Source: Xiphias gladius | Taxonomy: Eukaryota; Chordata; Actinopteri; Istiophoriformes; Xiphiidae | Direction: 5' to 3' | Length of the DNA stretch: 64,000 nucleotides | Assembly: GCF_016859285.1 (NCBI RefSeq) | Contig: NC_053422.1 | Span: forward strand, 16,029,501 to 16,093,500 | Shown here: one piece after another, positions 18,351 to 31,200 of the stretch | Position numbering within the stretch: the stretch's first letter is position 1 | Layout: each line of letters starts with the position of its first letter | Notes under the pieces: generated by a model | Databases searched by the model: none | Told to the model about the DNA's origin: nothing | What the model saw: only the letters and a program-made list of their open reading frames with translations | Position numbers and translations under genes: made by a program

Positions 18351-19620
18351 TAGTGGCTAACGCTAGCATCCACTGTCTTGTCATCCAAAGCCTTGACCTG
18401 ATCCTGCCAATGGCTAACCCAGTCATCTCTTCTGTCACACACAACTGAACACCTCCCTTTGTTGGGACAAACATTGACCAGAAACTGGATGAATCATTCA
18501 TGGGGTTTAGCTTTACACCTACTAATTTGCCACTACAGCCCCATAGTTATTGATCATTCCTCTCAGTTTCAGTTCCCGTACTGGACCAACTGGACCATTA
18601 ATGGTCCATGGCTGGAAGCTCTATGGACCGGGTCTGCTTCCCTTCATTGGCCAGAAATACTGACAGGGAACCTGAAGGGTAGCCCGCTTCCCAGGCTCTA
18701 CAAAGGCCTTTATTCCCCCACCACGAAAACCACAAGGCCTTCGTGTCTCCTGTTCTGGACCAGCTAGACACTGTCAAATACAGGATTACAACTGGACCAT
18801 GCAGAGAGAACAAGGGTGGAAAAGACTGACTGAACAAGAGAGTGGGTGCTTAGCCTACGGATAAAGGGAAAACAGGAAGGAGAAGACAGGAAAATGGCGG
18901 AGTGGACAAAGGGATAGATTGATCTGCACAGATCAAGTGGACCAATAATGGACTGTTGACATGTGACGCACTTAGTTGTCTCACTGCTAAATTGGTGGGA
19001 ACCTGTGAGACTGTTGGAAGTATGGAAGAATGGATGACAAGAGGATGAATGAGGGAATGACAGAGTGAGTGACTTACTGAATAAATTCATGTTTGTAAGA
19101 GGAAGACGAGGAAATGTATGTAAGAGCGTGTGTGCGTGCTTGTGTGTGTGAGTGAGTGCACCAACAACCATGAGTGAAGCTGGATCACGAGGAACTCTGG
19201 AAAGGGACCATGCAGTCCCTGCATGAACCCGTGACAACTCACTGCAGGGACTGAAGCTTTAGGAACTGGAATGTATAAAAACCAAGCTGCACCAAATACA
19301 GCCAGCCAATCACAGCAAACCAAACCAACAACCAACCAAAGACAACTGGAGACCTTCTTCATGACTCCCCCCCACCCACCCCCACAGACACAACACCCTC
19401 AGCTTATAGGTGCAGAGGGTGACGAGCGCAGGGACGAGCACGGCGGGGAAGGTGCCTTCTCTATTAGCATTGCTATAGAAACGACCCAGGGGATGATGCT
19501 CCCGTGTGATACCGTGGATACAGAGTGCTGCTACCAGGACATTCAGTGGAACAAACCAAAGTCTCATGCATACACACAGGAGAAAAAATATTAAAGGGAA
19601 CAATTTATTGAAAGTTATAT
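18351..19620 (+). other. fgf18: Probable fgf18 3' UTR
   Basis: This follows the TAG at 18,348-18,350. Candidate poly(A) signals are AATAAA at 19,080-19,085 and ATTAAA near 19,591. No further coding exon is seen. A TATATA tract at 19,615-19,640 follows. The mature 3' end is inferred only. Confidence 0.45.
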
Positions 19621-19639
19621 ATATTATATATATATAAAA

Positions 19640-21870
19640 GAAGACAGAAACCCTAAATAAGCAATCTTACTATGATGGTTACTATAATTATTATGATAAA
19701 ATTATTTCATTTATTTATTTCAGCTCTGTGTGCAGCAGTCTTTCTTGACTCAGTAAACCTTACAGAAACATTTCCTGTGTCTCCAAGCGTCTTTTAACTG
19801 CTTCTTTACACACTCCCCTCCCTCAACAAGCCGATGGTAGAAAGAGATTCAAGGTCACAGTCGTTTCAGATGTGGTCGGCTGGCTTTAGCGCTCAATTAT
19901 TTGATGGACAAAAAATTGACAGGCAACAGTTAATCTTTGATAATGAATAGTAGTAAAAAAACAATTAAAAAAAAGCCCAACATTTGCTTGTTCCAGCTAC
20001 TGTATTGTGAAGATTTGATGGTTTTCACAGTTTTATATTATTCTGAACTGAATATCTTTTGGTTCTGGAATATTGGTTAAAGAAAACAAGCAATCCAAAG
20101 ATATCACTCTGGACTAGGCATTAGGGTTGGGCATTATTATGATATATACCATGATGCAATATAAGTTTGGCCATCATTAGAGAGTGCACCTTACAATGAA
20201 CAATGCTTTGAATCAGTGAGCAGGACTGATTAATGGCTAAATTTAATTTGTAGAATTTTTGCATCAATGTATCTTCATTTTTGAGGTATTTAATTCGCTG
20301 GATTGACCAAAAACAGACATTGCCCTCTTTTTATTTAATCCATAAACAACTTCACACTTGAACCTTTCCTTATTGCCCATTCCTAATAGGCATTTTTCAC
20401 ATTTATTTTGGCATTTTATAGATAAAAAGACAAATTTAAAAAATTGCTCATGAAAATTACTTAGTTGCAGCCATAGCTGGCTTCAAAGTTATTAGAAAAC
20501 TACATAACAGATTTGAAAATGTTCTCTGGGCAAGTATCAAGGACCGCTAGCAGACTGTCATATGAGAGTGACTCTGAAGCTGTGAAATTCTGTATTGCCA
20601 CAACAATTCATCGTACAAAACTGGGAAAAGTTCTGTGACCAGCAGATTTGTAATAGAGACAAGGTGCAAGCACTTAAAGGCCACAGAGGAATGGATTCTC
20701 AAGTTTTTATAGTTCTTGTTGGTTTGGCTTGAAGCAGCCACTGAAGCTTGAATCACAGATATTAAATTACATGACAAATACAAATCTAAGGTGAACCAGC
20801 TTCACTCAGGAACCCCTTGAAGCTGCCTAAAAAAACTGTTGAGCCCCAACTGTTGTGCAAAGATCAACAGTCAGCTCCACATTATAAAGTTTAGCCATGA
20901 TTATGCAGCATGGAGGGTCAGACAGAACAGTGGAAGGGAAACATGCAGTAGTTAGATAGAGTTTCATAGCTGCTTCTCCTCTCATCTATCCTGCTCTTAT
21001 CCCCCCATCCCTCCCCTTCCTTCCCTATCCTAGCGGGAGGTCACTGAAGAGATGTCGCTGCCAAATGACCCAAACATGCCGGCAGACACAAACAGCTGAC
21101 TCAGGGGGAAAAAAAGGGTTGTACCAGAGGATTCCTATTGCAAGGCAGCAGGAATCTGTGCTGGAGGGGGGGTGGTATAAAGGGGAGACAGTGGGGTGGG
21201 AGGGAAATGGGGTGTGGGGGTGGGATAAAGAAGACCGAGTAGGGGGTGGCGGTGGTGGGGTGAGTTGCTCATTTCTGGAACGTTGCTCCAGTTCCACTCG
21301 GGACTGATGGAAATATCCCGCGTAGCCAAACCCAGAGTGGAAGGTGTATGGTAATCATGTCGGGGAAGGAATGCCAAATATGTGCGTGAGAACGGTACTG
21401 TGACCTGAGAGCTGCAGGAATTATGGGCCAAAATCCCACAGACCCAGAGGAAGCACACACACCCATATCCAACACATACACACATCATATACTAATGGTG
21501 CTCCACCAAGCACAAATCCATCCCACGTAACTTATTCCCAGAATTTGAAACATTCTACTATAGTGAACTAAACCCAGAAATGTCGAAAACCAACCCCAGC
21601 AGGCCAACTCCCCTCCTTCTCCTGGCTGAGAGAATTCACGCTGTACAATAACCAGGCAGACGCATTAGAGAGCTCAAATTCGCTCACAAGAGATTTGCTA
21701 TAACTGCACCACTTTAAGCATTTTAAAAATACACTTCTCCTTCATGGTTATGGGGTTTACGAGACTGAGTATGTGATCTGCTGTAACAGGTTGTTTAGAC
21801 TCCAAACTTGGCTTCCACACAGTCAGAGCCCAAGTCTCACAAACAAATTACACTGCAGGAGATGGCTGAG
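19640..21870. other. Gene-free intergenic stretch
   Basis: No supported gene. A GTTGGGCATTATTATGATAT word at about 20,127 resembles ends of diverged DNA-transposon repeats in fish. A G-rich tract lies at 21,163-21,260. Confidence 0.5.
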
Positions 21871-21878
21871 TTTATGCT

Positions 21879-21892
21879 CCCACCTGGTGGCC
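21879..21892 (+). promoter_or_regulatory. CTCF-like motif between fgf18 and fbxw11
   Basis: CCACCTGGTGGCCA fits the CTCF core CCASYAGRKGGCRS except for T at the central A and the last base. A weaker relative, CCACGTGGTGGCCA, lies at 23,478-23,491. Both are followed by the same TTATTAA tail, so shared repeat ancestry is an alternative. Confidence 0.3.
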
Positions 21893-22176
21893 ATTATTAA
21901 TACAGTTGCCACACAATACAGTTAAACCAACATTTGCTTCTTGTTAAATGACTTTAAGCCAGTATGAACTGTAAAAAGTAAGAAAGTGAGTTGTAACACA
22001 TATAAAATGTGGTTATGAGTGAAACAAAGTTGACTTTAATATTGTGACTTAGTGGAAGCAAACTGGCCTTCAGTTATTTTACTTTATACAACTTTTGACT
22101 GTCACATTACCAAAGAACTCTGCATACTGTCAAACACTTGCACTCATTTTATTAATGTTTCATGTCGACAGTCTAA

Positions 22177-22230
22177 ATTCATTTTTCCCGATGAAGGTCA
22201 GAGGACTGAAACATTGTTAATAAAGTGAAT
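22177..22230 (+). ncRNA. Hammerhead-ribozyme-like fold, probably a retroelement relic
   Basis: The sequence can be laid out as a type-I hammerhead. The first core box is CCGATGA (canonical CTGATGA) at 22,188-22,194. A four-pair stem II, GGTC/GACT, follows with loop AGAG. GAAA is at 22,208-22,211, then a minimal two-pair stem III, AC-ATT-GT, and U as residue 17. The flanks ATTCATTTT (22,177-22,185) and AAAGTGAAT (22,222-22,230) pair over nine positions as stem I. The U-to-C change in the core, a bulged A95-type base and mismatches next to the core argue against activity. Such minimal hammerheads are known in Penelope-like retroelements. Confidence 0.35.
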
Positions 22231-22851
22231 ACAAGTAATTCACCATTTTGAGTCAAAATGTGTGAAAAGTAAAATGAAAGTAATGAACGGCCAGTTTGTA
22301 TCAAGTCGGTTAACCTTTCATTTTTACCACCACAGGCCTTTTTATACTTGTAGCAAAATATTGCAAATTTTCAAGAAACAGTGTGCATGTGTACTGCATA
22401 TAATCTCTCGAAAACTGTGGGCTACTACTTCTTATAGAAAGTGATGGGACAAAAAGATGGTTTAAAATTACCTACCTCCATGCTGCTATCCATTTTGATG
22501 AACGCAGCTGGTAGAACAGGCCTACATCCACTTCTCACCTACATTATATGAGATCATTTACATAAAACTAAAGCTACAGCAGGTCTGTGCATTGAATTCT
22601 AAATTCTGAGCATCATTTCTGATTTAGTGTTGTGAGTGAACATACGTATATATATACCCTGGCATCAGAAACCTGGATGAGACTTTATCCCAACTTTTAG
22701 GAAAACCTGGAATTGCTGCGTGGACTACTCCGATACACACCATTATACTATACTAAACACCTTGTTCAGGTCTCTGAACACACTTTGTCGGTACAGAACA
22801 TAGTGGCTGAGGTGGTGAGCAATCAAGACACAACTGTACACAAGACACTGT

Positions 22852-23128
22852 GAGGGGTGGCTGCTGCTCAGGAGGTACAGTGGGTCATCTTACCAGAAGG
22901 TGGGTGGTTCGACATGCGTTCCAGTCCGCATGTCGAAGATACTGAAACCCAAAATGCCCCCGATGCATCATCTCTATCTGTGTGTGTGTGTGTAGAAAGC
23001 GCAGTACATATAGAAAAAAAGAGCGGCGTATGAATGTGCGCGTGAATGTGGCATTTAGTGTAAAGCACTTTGTGGGGTCGATAAGACTAGAAAAGAGGTA
23101 TGTAAGTGAAGTCCATTTACCATCATGT
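22852..23128 (+). mobile_element. tRNA-derived SINE (fish type)
   Basis: The head carries Pol III promoter words: a box A-like GCTGCTCAGGAGGTACAG and a box B-like GGTTCGACATG (22,906-22,916). The body has the familiar fish SINE words CAGTCCGCATGTCGAAG, GATACTGAAACCC and CCCCGATG. The tail has TAAAGCACTTTGTGGGGTCG, AAGACTAGAAAAG and GTCCATTTACCAT. It is diverged and shortened by deletion, so it is inactive. This family is frequent in percomorph fishes and supports the taxon call. Confidence 0.85.
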
Positions 23129-23273
23129 ATACAGGGATGTGAATATGCAGGTTTCTCCTGTTTCATTTAAACATCAAATCCCAAATAAGGTCAAAAAAGG
23201 ATATTAGTGAGTGTATAAAGACAGTTTTAAGTGGAGCGCGAGCATCCTCTCGACTTTGGAAACAGTAGTTTTA

Positions 23274-23295
23274 CAAAAAAAAAAAAAAAAAAAAA
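23274..23295. repeat. Poly-A tract
   Basis: About 21 A residues. It may be a retroposon tail, but no body was recognised in front of it. Confidence 0.8.
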
Positions 23296-23766
23296 CTTTA
23301 CTGAAGGTACACTTTACTAGCTTTTTCACTGAGCTTTCAATGGCATCTCCTGCCAATGTCTCCCACCGCAGATGAAGTTTGCCCAATTGAGTTGCTGACT
23401 GTTCAGTCGGTCTACTGACAAAACTCCACTCAAAAGGAGATACAAGATGCTCCAGAAAAATCTAGTAACTTAATTCCCACGTGGTGGCCATTATTAACTT
23501 GATTTAAGAATTTCTTTTTGTCAAACAATTTTCTTGTTTTTTCCTTGTCAGCAATCACTAATACCTGCCTATATTGTTTGTTCCGTGCTGTTTGTCTGAG
23601 GTAGAAAAGGCACAGACTAAATGTTGACTGAGTCCTGTACCTACAGGTCAGATAGAGGCAGCATCCGACAAATGCACCCACACATGCACACACAGACAAG
23701 AACAGACAGACAATTAGACACTCATTCATGTTACAGTTGGCTCAACACTCCACCACTGTCAAGTAC

Positions 23767-25297
23767 TTTATTCACAATAAGGTCATTTTCTTCTTTAAAA
23801 AATCATTTTTAATATACAACACAATTTTTGACAAGACAACTCCGTTTACAGCTAAATTTGAGCTCTTGAGTTCCAGCTTCTCTCATAACCAAAGCAAGCA
23901 TGTAGATGATGGGGGAGAGAAAGATGGAGTGAAAGGGACAGATGAACAAGGGTCGAAGTTAGAAGAAAGAATGAGGAAAAAGACAGTAAGAGAGAGGGAA
24001 AGAGAAAGAGGACTAGTATGATTTTTGTACTAAGAACCAAAATACTCAAATAAAATTAGAAAATAACAGTAATAAAAACAGTAAGAAAGTAAGAGTTAAA
24101 GAGAAAAAAAAGCAGAGGTGTACCAGAATGCTGTATCCAAGGCAACCTCACATGCATGTCTGTCTGTTTGACGCTTCTGCTCTGTTCTGCCGTTTCACAA
24201 GTCCACATACACAAACACACACTCACACAAACTTGAGTGTGTGCGCCCCCATATTCCACGCAAGTGTACATGTCTGGGGGTTGGGGGGGAGGGGGGGTTG
24301 GGGATGGAGAGAGAGACAGGGAGGAGTGAGAGGGAGTGAGAGGGAGCAGGGAAGTCATCCCTGACACATTTCTCCCTCGTTCACTCCCTCCATCTCCCAT
24401 CCTTCCCTCCGTTCCTAGAGCTGAGTAAAGAGTCTCTGTCTCCCGCATCACAGCTCCGGTCATCCTCTGTCCAACTGTGCCTGTGTTTGTGTGTGTGTGT
24501 GTGTGTATGTGTGCACGCGCATGTGTGCGTATGTATGTGTGTGCGTAATAAATATAGAGATAGAGTGTGTGTGTATATTATATCTATATATAGATATATC
24601 TATATATATCTATTTATATCTATAAATATATATATATATAGATATAAAAAAATATATATCTATAATGGATTCCATATCTGTGGGAACCACTCTTGGCAGG
24701 GGTTGAAAACTGAGGAGCAGAAGCTGCTTTAAGTTTCTATCAAGGGGACAAAAGGGAGCCTGTGACTTATAGAAGATCTAAGTTAATACTGTCATTAGTG
24801 TACTTTACAAAACATAAATTAATAGTAGAAGGTGAACTTCTTGGGAGAGTTGCATTGGTTCTGTAGTAGGGTATCCTCATCAGTGTTGAACTGTGTGTAT
24901 GTGCGTGTCTGTGTGTAGATGTCACAGTACTGGCAGGCAATGGGCACAAGCTTGAGAGTCTGTCTGAACGGGCAGGGAGGTGGAGTTGTTGGGGGCTGGG
25001 TGGGAGGTGGACAGAGAGATGACGAGGAGGAAAGAGAAGAGATGGGCTCCTTTCCACGATGGACGCACCCATCAGCCAATCAGCCCTGGGCTCCTCCAAG
25101 GAAGGGTGCGGTGGATGGCGCCACCTGGGGAAAGAAAAGTCTCCAGTCACACACTGGTCCACTTAGCAAGCGTGAACAAACTGACTGAATATGGTTCTCT
25201 GAACTGTTCACAACGTCATCTGTAAAGCAGGATGATACATTTTTACAGGACGGTCTTATCAGCTAGGTGTGAATGCACGTGTGCGTCTTTGTACCTG
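23767..25297 (-). other. fbxw11: Probable fbxw11 3' UTR
   Basis: It follows the minus-strand stop at 25,298-25,300. The minus strand has AATAAA at 23,772-23,767 and ATTAAA near 23,813. The stretch contains a TG/AT microsatellite (24,487-24,662) and a G-rich tract near 24,270-24,300. The real 3' end is not fixed. Confidence 0.4.
24487..24662. repeat. TG repeat followed by self-complementary TA/TATC repeat
   Basis: TG and CG-interrupted units (24,487-24,545) are followed by ATATATCTATATATAGAT-type units to 24,662. The AT part is palindromic and could extrude as a cruciform. Confidence 0.9.
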
Positions 25298-28200
25298 CTA
25301 TCTAGAAATGTAAGTGTAGGTGCGGGAGGGAGACCGTCCCTCTGGCTGGCCATTGGTCGAGACGTTCAGGAAGTCCCAGATCAGAATGGTGTCGTCGTGA
25401 GAACTGCTGATGATCTGAAACTCATCAAACTGGAGACGGAACACGCGGCCGGAGTGCTCCTGAAAAAATGCAACACGTTAGGAAATTATGTCAACATATT
25501 GTGTACATGGAGGCAGAAGATGCACTTTAAAAACATGGACATTTGAGATGTCACCAGTGAACCTGACCAACCAGGGTAAAATATTCCTGTGTGACTGTTT
25601 TGAATTGTGTGAATTCAGTTCTGTTATGCAGCCAACTCTCCATGTTCAGTGCTGTTTTTACAGGACCAAATCCCCATCCAAGACAACAACCACAAGTTGT
25701 TGTCTTGGTTGTCTTGGACAAATTCTCAAAGTTTGAGAAATTCTGGACCTCCTCCACAGTTTTATATGAAAGGACATGAGGGTTTAATGTTGTATTAGAG
25801 AGAATTACATAAAAACTAGAAACCTAGTGGTCATCTCTTTAATATCTCCATAATGATCCTCAAAATTGGCAACAAGATACACAAAAGCAGTGAAATTAAC
25901 TATTAGTGATAGTTAAAACTAATGTGAAAAATCACTTTGTATTATGAGAAAAAGTTACGAGTTTGAGTTTTTTTAAAATCCTTTATAGCTGAGATTTTTG
26001 AAGCCAGCATCCAAATTCCTTAAGGGAAATTGCTCCATCAGTTTGCCTTGTGGCAACACACTAAATCAATTGTACTCACCACTAGAGTGCGCAGACATAA
26101 TGTGCTGGCGGGGGCTCGAGGGTCAAGGGCTGCCTGCAGGTCCCACACCTTGATCTTACTGCAGCGAGAAACATGAGACGACAGAATGTCAGGAACTAAA
26201 TCAGCCTCTGTGCACAAAACCGTGTGCGTTCACAACACTCACCCGTCGTAGGCGCCGCTTACAATCCTCTTGTTGTCGAAGCGAATGCAGCGCACCAACT
26301 CCTCATGACCTTCCAGCACTCGCAAACATGCCCCGCATTCTATATCCCATAATCTGCAGAAAGAAAAGCCTTAGTATACAAACACAGTGATAAACAGACC
26401 CTACAACATTTACATATTAACTGTTATAGTAATAGTAAAGTATTAGTCCTAACAATGACACTTCACAGCAAGATTATTCTTGCCAACTACATTTTTATGT
26501 AGTGTGTCTGGGTAAGAGATCCACATTGATGTCAAAACACTAAACTAGCTACCATTGCACAAAGTGATTTCAACAAGGTACATTTTAATCTTAATATTCC
26601 AATATAGAAACCATATACGTCTTTATAGACAGCTAACACTAAAGGCTCCTGCAAAAAAAACTTGGTGGTTGAAATATGCTGGTTTATGCTCAGGTCTCAC
26701 ACACGTACCGGATTGTGTTGTCTGATGAGCCACTGACCACCAGACGGTCTCTGTACTGTAGACAGGCAATACCCCGCTTGTGACCATTTAGAGTGCGCAC
26801 AAACTCACAGGTGCTGGTGCTCCATACCTACAGAGTGGGGGCAATACAGACAGCTTTGTAAAACAATAGCCAGTATTTAATCAGATGATTACAGTTTACC
26901 AAACAAATCAGATGAAATTTTGTAAGACTCACTTGGTGGGTTTGAAACTACAGAGCATCTCTGACATTTCTAGTTTAATTTAAAGCATCTTAGTCAATAG
27001 AATTCACACCTAAATACTAAAAAATTTCACATTGCAAGTTGGTAACTTTCTTTCTAGGCAGACGTTTAATCAAGGGCTCTCCGGTTTGAATTCACAAATG
27101 GCTGTCGAAATATAAATGGAGAAAACTACTAATAATTATCATGGAAAACTGTGTGAATATGGGGAAAAAAAGCCTGTGCACGCCAAACTTCATCAGATTA
27201 ATAATACTAAATAAAACCCTACCCTGCAGCAACTATCCGAGAAATATTTCTCTAGAAATCAAGTTCTCAATTTGCTACCTTAATGGTGCGGTCCCCTGAG
27301 GCGGACACAATGTATTTGTCGTCAAAGTCAACCACGTTGACAGCAGCCCGGTGTCCCACCAGGACCCGACGTAGGCTGATGTCAGTGGGTGAGGCCATGT
27401 CCCAGACTGCAATTGAGCGGTCCTTGGAGCAGGTGACCATCAGGCCGTTGGCAAAGCGCAGGTGAAGAACTGCCTCGTTGTGGTGGATCAGTGTGTTCAG
27501 TACCTCACCCGTCATTACCTCCCACACCCTGCAGAGGAGGAGAGCAGAAAGAGAGGGACAGAGGGCAACAGGAGGAAGTGAAAAAAGAAGAGGAGAGAGA
27601 TGACAAGGTGGCCAGTTGATGCGGGCAAAGATGATAGGAGGGAGGAAAAGAAAAGGTGGAATGAGGCAGTAAGGAAAAATGGGGAGATGGAATGAGAGGG
27701 GGTGGGTGTGAGACAAAGAGGGAAGGAATGACAAAGGGGTGAGAAAAGTGGAAAATGATAGGGGGAGGGGGTGAATAGGAAAGAAAAATGAGATGGGGCA
27801 GCGGGAAGAGTGGTCACAATGAAAGAAAAAAGATTGAGTGGAAAAGACATGTAATGGGAGTGAAGTAAAAAGGAAAACAATGGGGACATGAAAGACAATT
27901 ATGTTTATTAGTTTTACATTTGGGAGTAACTGAAAGTTCGCACAGACACACACACATGCACAGACACGCACAGACACACTTGCAGGAGTGGCTGTGAAGA
28001 ACATGTCACTAAAAAGCTCCGCTGGGCATTAACAGTCAAATGCAGATCACACTGGAAAAGCTGACAACCAAACCTACAAACAAAATGCCTGTCAAGTTGT
28101 TGCTAAGGAACTGAAGTCACATTTTCCTTGGATACCGTCCAGAGAGTAAGGCTGAAGTGTGAAGTAATAATAGAATTAATGGTGAGCTTCTGTGTGCAGT

Positions 28201-31200
28201 AGCCAACCAAGTGTCAACATACACACATAAGCCAGGTCTTTAAATATCTGCAGTAACATATAGCCCACTATCTCTGGTTATGATGGTAAATCTAACTCAT
28301 TATGAAATAATCAACCTCTGTATTTTATATTCCATCTGATATGTACTATATATAGTATATTTACTGCCAGACTGATGAGCAGCTGTAGATTGGGTGGGAA
28401 CTAATCGTAAACAGGGGGCTGCAAAACAGGTTGCAGAAGGTATTTTGGTCATGAATGTGTGAAAAAAAGACTATAAGCAGACAGTATGTGTAATGGTTGA
28501 TGGTACGTCTACAGCAATAGAACCATATTTTGAGTGCTGTAACCTGTAACAAACTTATGGTAAGAAAATAGCAATATGGTAAGAAAGCCATATTTTACAT
28601 TAGTAATAAACTGACATTTTATTTTCCAATATAAATTTTGTTTAAATAAATTGCATTTGACCTGTTTGATAGCAGAGATGCATTTTGCACGAGATATTTA
28701 GCATAAAGTTAAAAGCAGGTTCTGACACGATAAAACAAAACAGCTGCTGTTTTTGGTGATAAGAAATCAAGTCCTCTGTTCATACAAACAATGCCAGTAT
28801 GTATTTTTATACATTTTTCCGTGAACTATTCAGTATATCCTATAGATGCACTCAACTGTGAATGACAACAAACTGACAACTGGCATTAGGGTTGGAAAAA
28901 ATTTAAGCTGGTTGAAGAGCATCTTCAAGATGAGTGATTTTAGTTAAAAACACAAATCTTACCTGTTGTAAGTGTGAACATAGCCATCTCATAACCAGCC
29001 ATGTTAAAAGCCCAAATAAAGATATATGCATTGTTCTCCGTTGTCTTTAATGGCTAATTTCAGTAAAAGTGAGACAGCAGGATTACTCATACTGGCTAAC
29101 ATTATTTCTTTTTACAATATTGAAAATAAACCGTGGCTTCTTTTAAAGTGAAAAAGTGTATGAATAACAATAGCTTTATTATTGATATGTAAAATTTATT
29201 ATAATTTTTCCTTGTGTATCTGACCTGACTTCATCTCCCCCTCAGTTACAGAACCTATGGTGCAGAAACACATTTGTTCCATAAAACCCAAGTTCTAGCT
29301 GTTAAAATCAACGATTCTTCTTTTTGTGCATGAAACAAATATCTCATGTACTTCAACACTGATGTTAGTGTAAACTTTTGTATAATGATACATCCCGAAC
29401 GAGTATTTAACCCCAGAAAAATATGAATGAGCTGCATGGTTTTTGACTTATACCCTGACAACTATACAATTTTTAGGTTAGTAGTGCATGTCTGAGGATA
29501 ACAAATTTAGTATCTATAAATACCCATCTGCTTTTTGTGTCATTATGGTGCCAAAGTTATCCAAGCATTCATGTTATGTTCAAATTGAAACTAGGTAAGT
29601 AAATACAAATAAATGTTGCAGTAAATCCCATAAGGTCATCCAAACATTCAGCTAAATGTGACAGTGAGTGACACCTTTCTCTTCTGTAATTTGAATCGTT
29701 TTTTAATCTTGCTGACACAGCTTTGGGTCCTACTCCAAAACACAGCATGTTCATTCTGCATGACGTCTGTTGTACCTGACAGTTGAGTCAGAAGACCCGG
29801 TGACGATGACCCTCTCATCATACTGCAGACACAATACTGAGCCTGTGTGACCGGTTAGTATCTTCAGACACTCCAGAGACTGCTTATCCCAGATCTATCA
29901 GAAGAAAAGACAGGAGCATAAGGAAGAGAAGGAAGGAAGATAAATGAAGTACAGACAGAGGGGATATTGACAGAGGAGGACAAAGAAAAAGAGGAAAAAT
30001 AAGTGGTTCTGAAAAGGTTGCAGATTTCGGTCATCCTAGGAATGGACTATTCTTACAGCAGTTTTCATGCACTGTTCATGCCCCATTTCCCCACTACTGT
30101 GCTGAGCTCTGTGTGTGCAAAAGAGAGTCATTCAGCTCTTCCCTGGGTGTGCGTTAGCCTCCTCCAGAACAATAAGATAAATCTGCTCCCCCCCGCCCCC
30201 TATCCTCCCCTCCTCTTCATCATCTTCTTCTCTTCTCCCATGCCAGATAAGTGAAACACACAATGGGTCAGGAGCTGAGCCCTTTTATCCTATAATTCAC
30301 TTGTGTTATGTGTCAGTGTCTGTTGGTTTAGCTCAGCGCCACAGACCATAAGATGATAAGCCATACTGAGCCAGAAGAAAAAATTCAATTCATAAATGCA
30401 GGTTGGAAGAAAACTAACACACACACACAGCATACATGTGTTTCTCACAGCCAACACTTTTGGCTCTCTCCACTACTGATGCTTAAACGCACAAATGGGA
30501 TCAATGTTAATTACTTCTACTAGTCAGTTTGGGCCAGTAGGCCAGACTGATACATGCCTGCATGTTTTCATTGCCTCAGCAGCAGGAAACAAGAGGTTGT
30601 GAAACTTAAAAAAAAAAAAAAAAAACAGCAAAAAAACAAATAAACTGGCTTCACTTTGATTTCACCTCTTTTTTGCACAAACTGAAATGTCAATCAGGCT
30701 CTAATGCTGATGAGAGAAATCAGCTCTGAGCGCCTGAGACAATGAGTCATTATAAAAGATTGACCAAGTGGTGGGGCAATACTTGGCATTTTGTAAAACG
30801 GTTGCAGTCACAAAATCCACTGATCCTGATGACAGTTTCACACCCTGCTGCTTTTCTGTTGTACAGAATAGGCGCTATCAGCTGGCAATGCACTGCTCTT
30901 TCTTATAACCTCCAGTTGAATAGTGATGATAGGAGCGACTTGATATTAGAACAGAGGGAAATTATATCTTACACAATAAAACAACCAGTCTTTTATTAAA
31001 CAAAAATTCAAACTATCTGCTAATACTTGCACTCTGCACAACTCTCAGATAGCTTTGAATCCGAAAGGTTGGAAAAAGGGCCAGTGGGTGGCTGCCTGCA
31101 GTGGCAAAGATAACAATAAAGTGGGCCACGGCATTGTCTTACAAACCTCAGATTGTCCTAAATGTTTTAAACTTTAAACACACATACCTTGATGGAATTG

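Noticed and set aside
27267..28004. A 245-codon minus-strand ORF
   Set aside because: It is fbxw11 exon 8 read through its stop-free pyrimidine-rich upstream intron. The acceptor at 27,529-27,530 and homology show that only 27,279-27,528 is coding.
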